Assembly (NCBI RefSeq): GCF_001552535.1 | Contig: NZ_BCRJ01000056.1 | Location: forward strand, 1-42,839 | From: Nocardioides jensenii JCM 1364 = NBRC 14755 | Lineage (GTDB): Bacteria > Actinomycetota > Actinomycetes > Propionibacteriales > Nocardioidaceae | Reading direction: 5' to 3' | Length of the DNA: 42,839 nucleotides | Shown: positions 1 to 7,915 of the stretch, one piece after another | Numbering within the stretch: position 1 is the first letter of the stretch | Layout of the letters: each line of letters opens with the position of its first letter | Notes under the pieces: model-generated | Seen by the model: only the letters and a program-made list of their open reading frames with translations | What the model was told of the DNA's origin: nothing | The model's database searches: none | Program-made: the position numbers and the translations under genes

Positions 1-42
1 GGGTCGGCCCGAACTCACGACGGGTCGGCCCGAACTCACGAC
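1..42. repeat. Two perfect tandem copies of a 21-bp unit
   Basis: Positions 1-21 and 22-42 are identical, and 43-48 begins a third copy (GGGTCG) that then diverges. The unit length is a multiple of three. On the minus strand each copy contains GTG AGT TCG GGC, so the repeat could encode the duplicated start of a gene that runs leftward out of the window. The window edge prevents confirmation. Confidence 0.8.
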
Positions 43-61
43 GGGTCGAGAAAACCGCTTG

Positions 62-79
62 TGAGTGAGTGCTCACTCA
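62..79. promoter_or_regulatory. Palindromic TetR-type operator
   Basis: TGAGTGAG-TG-CTCACTCA is a perfect inverted repeat with 8-bp arms and a 2-bp centre. This is a typical form for a TetR-family operator. It lies 37 bp upstream of the ATG at 116 of the TetR gene and covers the alternative GTG at 65, so autorepression of the repressor-exporter operon is likely. It could also control a divergent gene to the left. The link to this TetR protein is inferred from proximity. Confidence 0.75.
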
Positions 80-115
80 TTTACTGTTGCGGACGTGACT
101 CCTCGCGCCGCACCC

Positions 116-703
116 ATGTCTCCCGACGACCGCCGTCGTGCGATCCTCGACGCCGTCATCCCGCTGATCGTCGAGACCGGTGAGGCCCCCAGCACCAAGC
201 AGATCGCCGTCGCCGCCGGCATCGCCGAGGGCACGATCTTCCGGGTCTACCCCGACAAGGCCTCGCTGATGATGGCGGTCGCGGCCGAGGCGATCAGTCC
301 GCGTGAGGGTGAAGCGGCGTTCGACGCGATGCTGGCCGAGGTGCCCGACCTGCGTGGCCGCGTCGAGCGCGCAGCGGTGTCGCTGACCGACCAGATGCAT
401 CGAGCGATGAAGGTGATGTTCGCCGTTCGGCGCCAACTCGTGCCCGAGTCGGGCGAGACGAGGAACCCGAAGGGCCCACCGCAGTTCATCCTTCGCGCGA
501 ACCGAGAGCTGCTGACCATGCTCACCCGCTTGTTCGAGCCCTACCGCGACCAGCTCACGATGCCGCCCGAGACCGCGGCCGTGGTGCTGCGCAGCCTCGT
601 CTTCGGCTCCCGGCACCCCGGCATGCAGATCGCCGCCGACCTCACCCCCGAACAGATTGCCGACGTCATCATCGACGGCGTCGTGAAGAAGGAGACCCCC
701 TGA
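116..703 (+). CDS. TetR-family transcriptional repressor
   Basis: This 195-residue protein has an N-terminal helix-turn-helix of TetR type: helix 2 and the recognition helix run around TKQIAVAAGIAEGTIFRVYPDK, at about residues 28-49. The rest is a variable all-helical ligand domain. An in-frame GTG at 65 would add 17 residues, but it lies inside the palindromic operator, so the ATG at 116 is preferred. The stop overlaps the next start (TGATG, base 703), which couples it to the ABC exporter. By analogy with this arrangement it probably represses its own operon until a drug-like or toxic ligand binds; the ligand is unknown. Confidence 0.85.
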   Translation: MSPDDRRRAILDAVIPLIVETGEAPSTKQIAVAAGIAEGTIFRVYPDKASLMMAVAAEAISPREGEAAFDAMLAEVPDLRGRVERAAVSLTDQMHRAMKVMFAVRRQLVPESGETRNPKGPPQFILRANRELLTMLTRLFEPYRDQLTMPPETAAVVLRSLVFGSRHPGMQIAADLTPEQIADVIIDGVVKKETP

Positions 704-2436
704 TGCTCGTGCGACTCCTCCGCACCTACCTCGCGCCCTACAAGACCTGGATCGCGATCGTGGTCGCCCTGCAGTTCGTCTCGACCGTGGCGATGCTGTT
801 CCTGCCCAGCCTCAACGCCGACATCATCGACCAGGGCGTTGCCGTCGGAGACACGGGCTACATCATGCGCACCGGCGGGCTGATGCTCGCCGTCTCGCTC
901 GTGCAGATCCTCTGTTCCGTGGTGGCGGTCTGGTTCTCCGCGCGGACGGCGATGGCGTTCGGTCGCGACCTGCGGGCGGCGGTCTTCCATCGGGTCGGCA
1001 CCTACTCCGGGCGCGAGGTGGGCCAGTTCGGCGCGCCGTCACTGATCACCCGCAACACCAACGACGTGCAGCAGGTGCAGATGCTGGCGCTGATGACCTG
1101 CACGATGGCCGTTGCCGTGCCGATCATGATGGTCGGTGGCGTGTTGATGGCGATGCGTGAGGACCTCGGACTCTCCTGGTTGCTCGCGGTCGTCGTACCA
1201 GCACTGTTCCTGGCGGTGGGCGTCGTGGTCTCCCGCATGGTGCCCAGCTTCCGCCTCGTGCAGGAGCGCATCGACGGGGTCAACCGGGTGCTGCGCGAGC
1301 AGATCACCGGCATCCGCGTGGTGCGGGCGTTCGTGCGCGAGCCGCACGAGACCCGCCGCTTCCAGAAGGCCAACGACGACCTCACCGACGTCTCGATCAG
1401 GGCCGGCCGCTGGATGGCCACGATGTTCCCGCTGGTGATGCTGATCGTGAACGTCTCGAGCGTGGCCGTGCTCTGGTTCGGCGGCCACCGGGTCGACAGC
1501 GGCCAGATGGAGATCGGCTCGCTGACCGCGTTCCTCTCCTATCTGATGCAGATCCTGATGTCGGTGATGATGGGCACCTTCATGCTGATGATGGTGCCTC
1601 GCGCGTCGGTCTGCGCCGACAGGATCACCGAGGTGCTCGACACGCAGAGCAGCGTGCTGCCGCCGGCGAACGGGGTCACCAGCCTCGACCACGCGGGTCG
1701 CCTGGTGCTCGAGGACGTCGGCTTCACCTACCCGGGCGCCGAGCAGCCCGTCCTCCAGGACCTCAGCTTCGAGGCCGCCCCCGGCCAGACGGTCGCCATC
1801 ATCGGATCGACCGGATCCGGCAAGTCGACGCTGGTCAACCTGGTGCCCCGCCTCTTCGACGCCACCTCCGGGAGTGTGCGGATCGACGGGGTCGACGTCC
1901 GTGACCTCGACCCCGAGACCCTGTGGCACCGCATCGGGCTGGTGCCGCAGCAGGCGTTCCTGTTCTCGGGCACCGTGGCCAGCAACCTGCGCCACGGCAA
2001 GCCCGACGCGACGGACGCCGAGCTGTGGCGGGCGCTCGAGATCGCCCAGGGACGCGACTTCGTCGAGGCGATGCCCGAGGGGCTCGACTCACCGATCACC
2101 CAGGGCGGCACCAACGTCTCGGGTGGCCAGCGGCAACGGCTGGCCATTGCTCGAGCCCTGATCAGGGAGCCGGAGATCTATCTGTTCGACGACTCGTTCT
2201 CGGCGCTCGACCTGGCCACCGACGCCCGGCTCCGAGCCGCCCTGGTGCCGGTCACCCGGGAGGCGACCGTCGTGCTCGTGGCCCAACGGGTCTCCACCAT
2301 CCGCGACGCCGACCTGATCCTCGTCCTGGAGGACGGGGTGGTCGTCGGCCGTGGCACCCACGACGAGCTCCTGGCCGGGTGCGAGACCTACCAGGAGATC
2401 GTCGAGTCGCAGATGACCGCGGAGGAGGCAGCATGA
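703..2436 (+). CDS. ABC exporter subunit 1 (degenerate ATP site half)
   Basis: This 577-residue half-transporter has an N-terminal six-helix exporter domain (about 1-320) and a C-terminal ATPase domain. Walker A is GSTGSGKST with K374. The signature is VSGGQ at 472-476. The Walker B region reads IYLFDDS, so the catalytic glutamate position is Asp497. The H-loop histidine is replaced by Gln528 (AQRVSTI). The gene overlaps tetR by one base and the next gene by four bases (ATGA, 2433-2436). The protein is expected to work only as a heterodimer with the next subunit in the cytoplasmic membrane, exporting an unknown substrate, as in TM287/288, BmrCD or LmrCD. Confidence 0.9.
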   Translation: MLVRLLRTYLAPYKTWIAIVVALQFVSTVAMLFLPSLNADIIDQGVAVGDTGYIMRTGGLMLAVSLVQILCSVVAVWFSARTAMAFGRDLRAAVFHRVGTYSGREVGQFGAPSLITRNTNDVQQVQMLALMTCTMAVAVPIMMVGGVLMAMREDLGLSWLLAVVVPALFLAVGVVVSRMVPSFRLVQERIDGVNRVLREQITGIRVVRAFVREPHETRRFQKANDDLTDVSIRAGRWMATMFPLVMLIVNVSSVAVLWFGGHRVDSGQMEIGSLTAFLSYLMQILMSVMMGTFMLMMVPRASVCADRITEVLDTQSSVLPPANGVTSLDHAGRLVLEDVGFTYPGAEQPVLQDLSFEAAPGQTVAIIGSTGSGKSTLVNLVPRLFDATSGSVRIDGVDVRDLDPETLWHRIGLVPQQAFLFSGTVASNLRHGKPDATDAELWRALEIAQGRDFVEAMPEGLDSPITQGGTNVSGGQRQRLAIARALIREPEIYLFDDSFSALDLATDARLRAALVPVTREATVVLVAQRVSTIRDADLILVLEDGVVVGRGTHDELLAGCETYQEIVESQMTAEEAA

Positions 2437-4421
2437 GTGAGACCGAGAAGACCACCAAGCCCGGCGGCACCCTCAAGGAGACCGAGCGCATCCAGGCCGG
2501 CCCCGGTGGACCCGGTCGTGGTCCGATGGGCGGCGGCATGGTCGGCCAGAAGGCGATGACGTTTGGCCCCTCTGCCAAGCGACTGATCCGCCGCATCTCG
2601 CCGTACCGCGTCAAGGCGATCGGCCTACTGGTGCTGGCGATCGGCAGCGTCGTGCTCACCGCGCTCGGCCCCCGCATCCTCGGCCACGCCACCGACCTCA
2701 TCTTCGACGGGCTGTTCGGCAACCGGTTCGACTCCGGCCTCACCCAGGAGCAGGTCGTCCAGGCTGCCCGCGACCGCGGCGACGGCCGCCTCGCCGACAT
2801 GATGGCGGCGATGGACTTCGTGCCCGGTCAGGGCGTCGACTTCGGTGCCGTCGGCGCCGTGCTGCTGATCGTGCTGGCGTTGTACGCCGGGGCGTCCCTG
2901 CTGTCGTTCCTGCAGGGCTTCCTGCTCAACGACGTGGTGCAGGGCACCGTCATGGACATGCGCTCCGACGTCGAGGACAAGGTCAACGCGCTGCCCCTGG
3001 AGTACTTCGACCGCCAACCGCGCGGTGAGCTGCTGAGCCGGGTCACCAACGACATCGACAACATCAGCCAGACCCTGCAACAGACGCTGAGCCAGCTGCT
3101 GACCTCACTGCTGACCGTGGTCGCGGTGATCTCGATGATGTTCTGGATCTCGCCGCTGCTGGCGTTGATCGCCCTGGTCTCGGTGCCGATCTCGATGTAT
3201 GCCACCTCGCTGATCATGAAGCGCTCGCAGAGCCAGTTCATCGCCCAGTGGCGCCTGACCGGCAAGCTCAACGCGCACATCGAGGAGACCTACTCCGGTC
3301 ATGCCCTGGTCAAGGTCTTCGGCCGTCAGCACGAGGTGGAGCAGCGCTTCGCCGAGGAGAACGAGCAGCTCTACGAGGCGTCGTTCAAGGCCCAGTTCGT
3401 GAGTGGGCTGATCATGCCGCTGATGATGTTCATCGGAAACCTCAACTACGTCGTGATCGCCGTGGTCGGCGGACTGCGGGTGGCGAGTGGATCGTTGAGC
3501 CTGGGCGAGGTGCAGGCGTTCATCCAGTACACCCGCCAGTTCACCCAGCCGTTGACCGCTGTGGCCTCGATGATGAACCTGCTCCAGTCGGGCGTCGCGA
3601 GCGCCGAGCGGGTCTTCGAGCTGCTCGACGCCGACGAGCAACGCCCGGACGGCGACGCCGCCCCGGCCGCCCTCGCGGACCGTCACGGCGAGGTCGTCTT
3701 CGAGCGGGTCTCGTTCCGCTACGACCCCGACAAGCCACTCATCGAGGACCTCTCGCTGGTGGCGCAGCCCGGCCAGACCGTCGCGATCGTCGGCCCCACC
3801 GGTGCCGGCAAGACCACCTTGGTCAACCTGGTGATGCGCTTCTACGAGGTCACCGGTGGGCGGATCACGCTCGACGGGGTCGACGTCTCGGCGATGCCGC
3901 GCGAGCGGTTGCGCGAACAGATCGGCATGGTGCTGCAGGACGCGTGGCTCTTCGAGGGCACGATCCGCGACAACATCGCCTACGGTCGACCGGACGCCAC
4001 CGAGGAAGAGATCCTCGAGGCCGCGCGGGCCACGTTCGTGGACCGTTTCGTGCACTCGCTGCCCGACGGCTACGACACCGTGATCGACGAGGACGGCGGC
4101 AACATCAGCGCCGGCGAGCGTCAGCTGATCACCATCGCCCGTGCCTTCGTCTCCGACCCGGCGCTGCTGATCCTCGACGAGGCCACCAGCTCGGTCGACA
4201 CCCGCACCGAGCTGCTGCTGCAGCAGGCGATGGCGGCACTGCGCAGTGACCGTACGTCGTTCGTGATCGCCCACCGGCTCTCCACGATCCGGGACGCGGA
4301 CCTGATCCTGGTGATGGAGGACGGCGCGATCGTCGAGCAGGGCACGCACGACGAGCTGCTCGCAGCAGACGGCGCGTACGCCGCGCTCTACCAGTCCCAG
4401 TTCGCAGCGGCGGTGGTCTGA
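2433..4421 (+). CDS. ABC exporter subunit 2 (catalytically complete Walker motifs)
   Basis: This 662-residue half-transporter starts at the ATG in the ATGA overlap with subunit 1; longer in-frame versions would run through the upstream gene. A Gly/Pro-rich cytoplasmic N-terminus (about 20-40) precedes the membrane domain. The loop after the first membrane helix is long, with an insert at about residues 90-130. Walker A is GPTGAGKTT with K460, Walker B ends LLILDEATS with Glu583, and the H-loop is His614. Its signature is altered to ISAGERQ (558-564) instead of LSGGQ. The altered signature would pair with the altered Walker B of subunit 1, giving one inactive and one active ATP site. Confidence 0.9.
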   Translation: MSETEKTTKPGGTLKETERIQAGPGGPGRGPMGGGMVGQKAMTFGPSAKRLIRRISPYRVKAIGLLVLAIGSVVLTALGPRILGHATDLIFDGLFGNRFDSGLTQEQVVQAARDRGDGRLADMMAAMDFVPGQGVDFGAVGAVLLIVLALYAGASLLSFLQGFLLNDVVQGTVMDMRSDVEDKVNALPLEYFDRQPRGELLSRVTNDIDNISQTLQQTLSQLLTSLLTVVAVISMMFWISPLLALIALVSVPISMYATSLIMKRSQSQFIAQWRLTGKLNAHIEETYSGHALVKVFGRQHEVEQRFAEENEQLYEASFKAQFVSGLIMPLMMFIGNLNYVVIAVVGGLRVASGSLSLGEVQAFIQYTRQFTQPLTAVASMMNLLQSGVASAERVFELLDADEQRPDGDAAPAALADRHGEVVFERVSFRYDPDKPLIEDLSLVAQPGQTVAIVGPTGAGKTTLVNLVMRFYEVTGGRITLDGVDVSAMPRERLREQIGMVLQDAWLFEGTIRDNIAYGRPDATEEEILEAARATFVDRFVHSLPDGYDTVIDEDGGNISAGERQLITIARAFVSDPALLILDEATSSVDTRTELLLQQAMAALRSDRTSFVIAHRLSTIRDADLILVMEDGAIVEQGTHDELLAADGAYAALYQSQFAAAVV

Positions 4422-4453
4422 GCCGGGTGACCAGAGATCAGCCCGGAAATGGG

Positions 4454-4546
4454 AACGACCCGCAGGCGTTGGGATGCGGTTTCCCCGAGGGGACCTGCAC
4501 CACCGTCTTCCGGCGGACCAAATTGTCCGGAAGCGCCTGCGGGTCG
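4454..4546. other. Predicted three-way-junction fold (structured RNA or bidirectional terminator)
   Basis: A perfect 13-bp outer stem pairs CGACCCGCAGGCG (4456-4468) with CGCCTGCGGGTCG (4534-4546). Inside it sit two separate hairpins. One spans 4476-4498 around CCCC-GA-GGGG. The other spans 4508-4532, pairing TTCCGG with CCGGAA. No T-run follows on either strand, so it is not a classic intrinsic terminator. Its strand of action, and whether it is transcribed on its own, cannot be decided from sequence. Confidence 0.45.
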
Positions 4547-4550
4547 GGTG

Positions 4551-4606
4551 ACTGCCTGGAATTCGCTGGCCGCTTGCAACGCTGCGCAGTGAATTCTGTC
4601 GGCAGT
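4551..4606. other. Second long stem-loop, adjacent to the three-way fold
   Basis: ACTGCC (4551-4556) pairs with GGCAGT (4601-4606). After a small internal loop, GAATTCGCTG (4559-4568) pairs with CAGTGAATTC (4587-4596), with one G-T wobble. It begins four bases after the preceding fold. It may end exporter transcription or protect a 3' end; function is not known. Confidence 0.5.
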
Positions 4607-4737
4607 GGAGCTGCTAGCGGGCAGCCACCTCACGAGTCCGACAAGAATGCATCTTCTGGACCACCTCCTCTCACGTGTCCTGCCAAGGTACGTCTCCGGG
4701 AAGGCGCCCACAAGGGGTTATCTCCCCGCGAAACCCC

Positions 4738-6303
4738 TCATCGCAGCCAGACGGCGGTGTCGGCAGGCAGCCCGCCGTCGACCGGACCGCTGGTCATCAG
4801 CACATCGCCCTCGGGCAAGGGGACGGTCGCGGGGCCGCAGTTGAGCACGACCGTCACCGGACCTCGGCGAAACGCGAGCACGTCGTCCCCGAGGTCGAGC
4901 AGCTCGACGTCGTCACCGGCCGTGGTGGCGAACGTGCGGCGTACCCGCAGGGCGGCGCGGTAGAAGGCCAGCGTCGAGTCGGGATCGGCGTCCTGAGCGG
5001 CAGCGGTCAGCGAGGACCAGTCGGCCGGTTGCGGGATCCACGGCTGCCCCTCGCCGGGCCCGAACCCGAACGGCGGAGCGTCCCCGGACCACGGCAACGG
5101 CACCCGGCACCCGTCGCGGGTCAGCTTGCCCGGCGTTCCGGCCTGCGGGTCCTGCCAGAACTCGGGCGCCACATCGACCTCCTCGAGGCCCAGTTCCTCA
5201 CCTCCATAGAGGTAGGACGACCCGGGCAGCGCGAGCATGGTCAGGGTGGCGGCACGCGCGCGGGCCAGACCCACGGCGCCGCCGCCGTAGCGGGTCACGT
5301 GGCGCACCACGTCGTGGTTGCTCAGCACCCACGTGGGTGAGGCGGCCACGGGTCGTACGGCGGCCAGGGTGTCGGCGATGACCTTCGCGAACGCATCGGC
5401 CGACCAGGGGGCGCTGAGCCAGTGGAAGTTGAAGGACTGGTGGAGCTCGTCCGGACGGATGTAGCGGGCCATCGACTCGGCGTCCTTCGTCCAGGCCTCA
5501 CCGACCGCCATCCGATCGCCGTCGTAGGAGTCGAGGATCGTGCGCCATCGGCGGTAGACCTCGTGCACCTCGGGCTGGTCCCACATCGGCGTGTGCTCCG
5601 TGTGCTCGTGCACCATGATCTGGGCGGATTCCCGGGCGGCCCGCTCGGCGGGTGTGAGCCGCTGGTCGGGGAGCGTGGCCTCCTTGAACAGGCCGTGCGT
5701 CACATCGACGCGGAAGCCGTCCACGCCGCGATCGAGCCAGAACCTGAGCACCTCGTCGAACATCTCGGCGACCTCGGGATTGCGCCAGTCGAGGTCAGGC
5801 TGGGTGGTGTCGAAGAGGTGGAGGTACCACTGGCCGTCGGGCACCCGGGTCCAGGCCGGGCCACCGAAGACCGACTGCCAGTTGTTGGGCGGGGCGTCCC
5901 CGCTGCCGTCGCGGAAGAGGTAGCGCGCACGTTCGGGACTGTCCGGCGGCGCGGCCAGCGCCGCCCGGAACCACTCGTGCTGGTCGGAGGTGTGGTTGGG
6001 CACCAGGTCGACGATCACGCGGATGTCGAGGTCGTGCGCCTTCTCGAGCAGTTCGTCGACGTCGGCCAGCTTGCCGAACAGAGGGTCGACGTCGCGGTAG
6101 TCGGCCACGTCGTAGCCGTGGTCGTGCTGAGGCGACCTGTAGAACGGCGTGATCCACAGGGCATCGACGCCGAGGTCGGACAGATAGGGCAGCCGGGAGG
6201 AGATGCCGGGCAGGTCGCCGACCCCGTCACCGTCGCTGTCGGCGAAGCTCCGCACGTAGACCTGGTAGCAGGCGGCGTGACGCCACCACGGCGGTGCGCT
6301 CAC
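4738..6303 (-). CDS. GH13 alpha-glucosidase (oligosaccharide alpha-1,4/1,6-glucosidase type)
   Basis: This 521-residue cytoplasmic enzyme of the alpha-amylase family should release glucose from malto- or isomalto-oligosaccharides, trehalose or sucrose-like sugars. The exact substrate is not readable. The start of the (beta/alpha)8 barrel is clear (YQVYVRSFADSDGDGVGD, 13-30). The family motifs follow: DLVPNHTS (99-106), GFRVDV with nucleophile Asp200, VGEAW with acid/base Glu269, and LSNHDVVRH with Asp331. The GTG start at 6303 overlaps the stop of the upstream hotdog gene (GTGA), so the two genes form one operon read leftward. No sugar transporter or regulator lies beside it. Confidence 0.88.
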   Translation of the reverse strand: MSAPPWWRHAACYQVYVRSFADSDGDGVGDLPGISSRLPYLSDLGVDALWITPFYRSPQHDHGYDVADYRDVDPLFGKLADVDELLEKAHDLDIRVIVDLVPNHTSDQHEWFRAALAAPPDSPERARYLFRDGSGDAPPNNWQSVFGGPAWTRVPDGQWYLHLFDTTQPDLDWRNPEVAEMFDEVLRFWLDRGVDGFRVDVTHGLFKEATLPDQRLTPAERAARESAQIMVHEHTEHTPMWDQPEVHEVYRRWRTILDSYDGDRMAVGEAWTKDAESMARYIRPDELHQSFNFHWLSAPWSADAFAKVIADTLAAVRPVAASPTWVLSNHDVVRHVTRYGGGAVGLARARAATLTMLALPGSSYLYGGEELGLEEVDVAPEFWQDPQAGTPGKLTRDGCRVPLPWSGDAPPFGFGPGEGQPWIPQPADWSSLTAAAQDADPDSTLAFYRAALRVRRTFATTAGDDVELLDLGDDVLAFRRGPVTVVLNCGPATVPLPEGDVLMTSGPVDGGLPADTAVWLR

Positions 6304-7091
6304 GTGAAGCTGGCCGGATCGATGGCGATCCAGGTGTGCTCGGCCCGCGCGACCACGCGCCCGTCCGCGTCGTAGAGAGTGCTGGCGGTGAACGTCTTGC
6401 GGCCCTGGTGCCCACGGCCCTGCCCCACCACGACGTGCTCCTCGCCGATCGCCGGCAGCGCGTCGACGGCGGCGGTCATCCGGCCGAGCACCATCAACCG
6501 CTCCTCGAGGTCGCCGGCCCAACCGCCGACACAGTCCAGGGCCGCCCAGGTGGCGGCGAGCGAGGCACGACCGTGCTCGTCGACGTACTCGTGGAAGTCC
6601 TCCTGGACGCTCGGGTGCGGCGTCCAGGTCGCGGCCACCCGGGCCAGGCCTTCGACCTGGTCGACGACCCCCGGGAAGATGCGCAGCCCGTCGCCCTGCT
6701 CGCGGTCGACGCCACAGGCGAAGCACCCGGGGAACGGGTGGGAGCGGTGACCGGCGTACGTCGGCTCGGCGGCTCGGGCCTGCTCGGGGGAGACCTCGTC
6801 GACCGGGGACAGGGTGTCGTCGGCGAGCACGCGCGCCGAGAGCACCGGGGCCCCACCGAACGCGGCCACGATGCTGCCGTCGTCCGCGCCGGTCACCGAC
6901 ATCGGAGCATCGAGCGGGGGCGGCTGGCGCAGGGTCACCTCGATCACCGGCCACCGCTCGGCCCGGTTGTCGGGGCAGTCGTGCTGGATGAGGGCGGCCA
7001 GTGCGCCGGCGCTCCACCCACCGTTTCCGGACGACGGCGGGCCGCAGTAGCGAGCGGGAATGCTCAACTCGGTGGCCGGGAAGTGCTGCAT
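6300..7091 (-). CDS. Hotdog-fold thioesterase-like protein with PFPxCFxCG motif
   Basis: This 263-residue protein has the layout of a double-hotdog acyl-CoA thioesterase-like protein. An N-terminal half carries the substrate-helix-like GGWSAGALAAL segment (24-34). A mid-protein block, HPFPGCFACG (Cys123, Cys126), is common in uncharacterised actinobacterial hotdog proteins. The C-terminal half ends in the strand-rich VARAEHTWIAID. A catalytic residue cannot be assigned with confidence. A GGAG ribosome site precedes the ATG at 7091. Translation is coupled to the downstream alpha-glucosidase by a 4-base overlap. It lies divergent from ideR across 137 bp. Confidence 0.65.
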   Translation of the reverse strand: MQHFPATELSIPARYCGPPSSGNGGWSAGALAALIQHDCPDNRAERWPVIEVTLRQPPPLDAPMSVTGADDGSIVAAFGGAPVLSARVLADDTLSPVDEVSPEQARAAEPTYAGHRSHPFPGCFACGVDREQGDGLRIFPGVVDQVEGLARVAATWTPHPSVQEDFHEYVDEHGRASLAATWAALDCVGGWAGDLEERLMVLGRMTAAVDALPAIGEEHVVVGQGRGHQGRKTFTASTLYDADGRVVARAEHTWIAIDPASFT

Positions 7092-7228
7092 CGGTGGATC
7101 TCCAGACTGGTCGTACGACGATCGGCGGTGCGTGGCAACGAACGTAGCCTGAAGTCAGGACGGGCCGAAAGGCGAGGCCGCGAGAGCCGGACACCCGTCG
7201 TGCCGACCAGTAGGCCACAATGGGTCGT

Positions 7229-7915
7229 GTGAGCGACCTGATCGACACCACCGAGATGTACCTCCGCACGATCTACGAGCTCGTGGAGGAGGGAATCGTG
7301 CCGTTGCGCGCCCGCATCGCCGAGCGCCTGCACCAGAGCGGCCCGACGGTCAGCCAGACCGTTGCGCGCATGGAACGCGACGGACTGCTCACCGTCGAGG
7401 GTGACCGCCACCTCGAGCTGACCGACGAGGGCCTGCGCCTGGCCACCCGCGTGATGCGCAAGCACCGGCTGGCCGAGCGGTTGCTGACCGACGTGATCGG
7501 CCTCGACTGGGAGCTCGTGCACGCCGAGGCCTGTCGGTGGGAGCACGTGATGTCCGAGACCGTCGAGCGTCGGCTGGTCGAGCTTCTCGATCACCCCACT
7601 GAGTCGCCGTACGGCAACCCGATCCCGGGTCTCCACGAGCTCGGCGAGTCGGACCTGGGCGAGAACTTCATGCAAGGCGTCGAGTCCCTCTCGACCGTCG
7701 CCGGCCCCGAGGAGTCGCGGGTCCACATCCGTCGCATCTCCGAGGAGATGCAGAAGGACGAGGACCTCATGGGCGCCCTGCGCCGGGTCGGTGCCGTGCC
7801 GGACAAGACCGTCGTGGTGGTCGCCACTGCCGAGGGCGTCCTGATCGGCTCGGGTGGCGAGAGCGCCGAGATCATCCCCGAGGCCGCCGACCACATCTTC
7901 GTCAAGCGCCTCTGA
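7229..7915 (+). CDS. ideR: Iron-dependent repressor, IdeR/DtxR family
   Basis: This 228-residue protein closely follows DtxR/IdeR. It has an N-terminal winged helix (VDTTEMYLRTIYEL-like start, SGPTVSQTVARMERDGLL recognition region), a dimerisation domain and a C-terminal SH3-like domain. Using the GTG at 7229, the metal ligands fall at the standard DtxR numbers: Met10, His79, Glu83, His98, Cys102, Glu105 and His106. That agreement is why this start is preferred over the ATG at 7220. Family members bind Fe(II) and repress iron-uptake genes. I found no IdeR box in the window, so its targets lie elsewhere. Its 3' end overlaps the convergent Sir2 gene by 14 bp. Confidence 0.88.
   Translation: MSDLIDTTEMYLRTIYELVEEGIVPLRARIAERLHQSGPTVSQTVARMERDGLLTVEGDRHLELTDEGLRLATRVMRKHRLAERLLTDVIGLDWELVHAEACRWEHVMSETVERRLVELLDHPTESPYGNPIPGLHELGESDLGENFMQGVESLSTVAGPEESRVHIRRISEEMQKDEDLMGALRRVGAVPDKTVVVVATAEGVLIGSGGESAEIIPEAADHIFVKRL

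Larger units (their letters stand above)
4422..4737. other. Gene-free convergent intergenic region, 316 bp
   Basis: The region lies between the ends of the exporter operon and the alpha-glucosidase gene. I see no credible gene in it: the open frames lack family resemblance and run into the glucosidase antisense. It holds two strong predicted folds (listed separately). At its right edge is an inverted repeat, AGGGGTT (4713-4719) with AACCCCT (4732-4738), which overlaps the glucosidase stop codon and may be its weak terminator. Confidence 0.7.

Noticed and set aside
4454..4606. Possible integron attC site
   Set aside because: The long imperfect hairpin suggested it, but the end motifs (RYYYAAC at the 5' side, GTTRRRY at the 3' side) are absent and no cassette genes follow.
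4427..4963. A 178-codon plus-strand open frame after the exporter
   Set aside because: It crosses the structured gap and then runs antisense to the alpha-glucosidase gene, with no family motif or ribosome site.
7092..7228. An IdeR iron box in front of ideR
   Set aside because: No match to the TTAGGTTAGSCTAACCTAA-type palindrome was seen here or elsewhere in the window.
4738..7269. An 843-codon minus-strand frame covering both glucosidase and hotdog regions
   Set aside because: Only the part from 6303 down is glucosidase; the upstream part is an out-of-frame shadow of the hotdog gene rather than a fusion.
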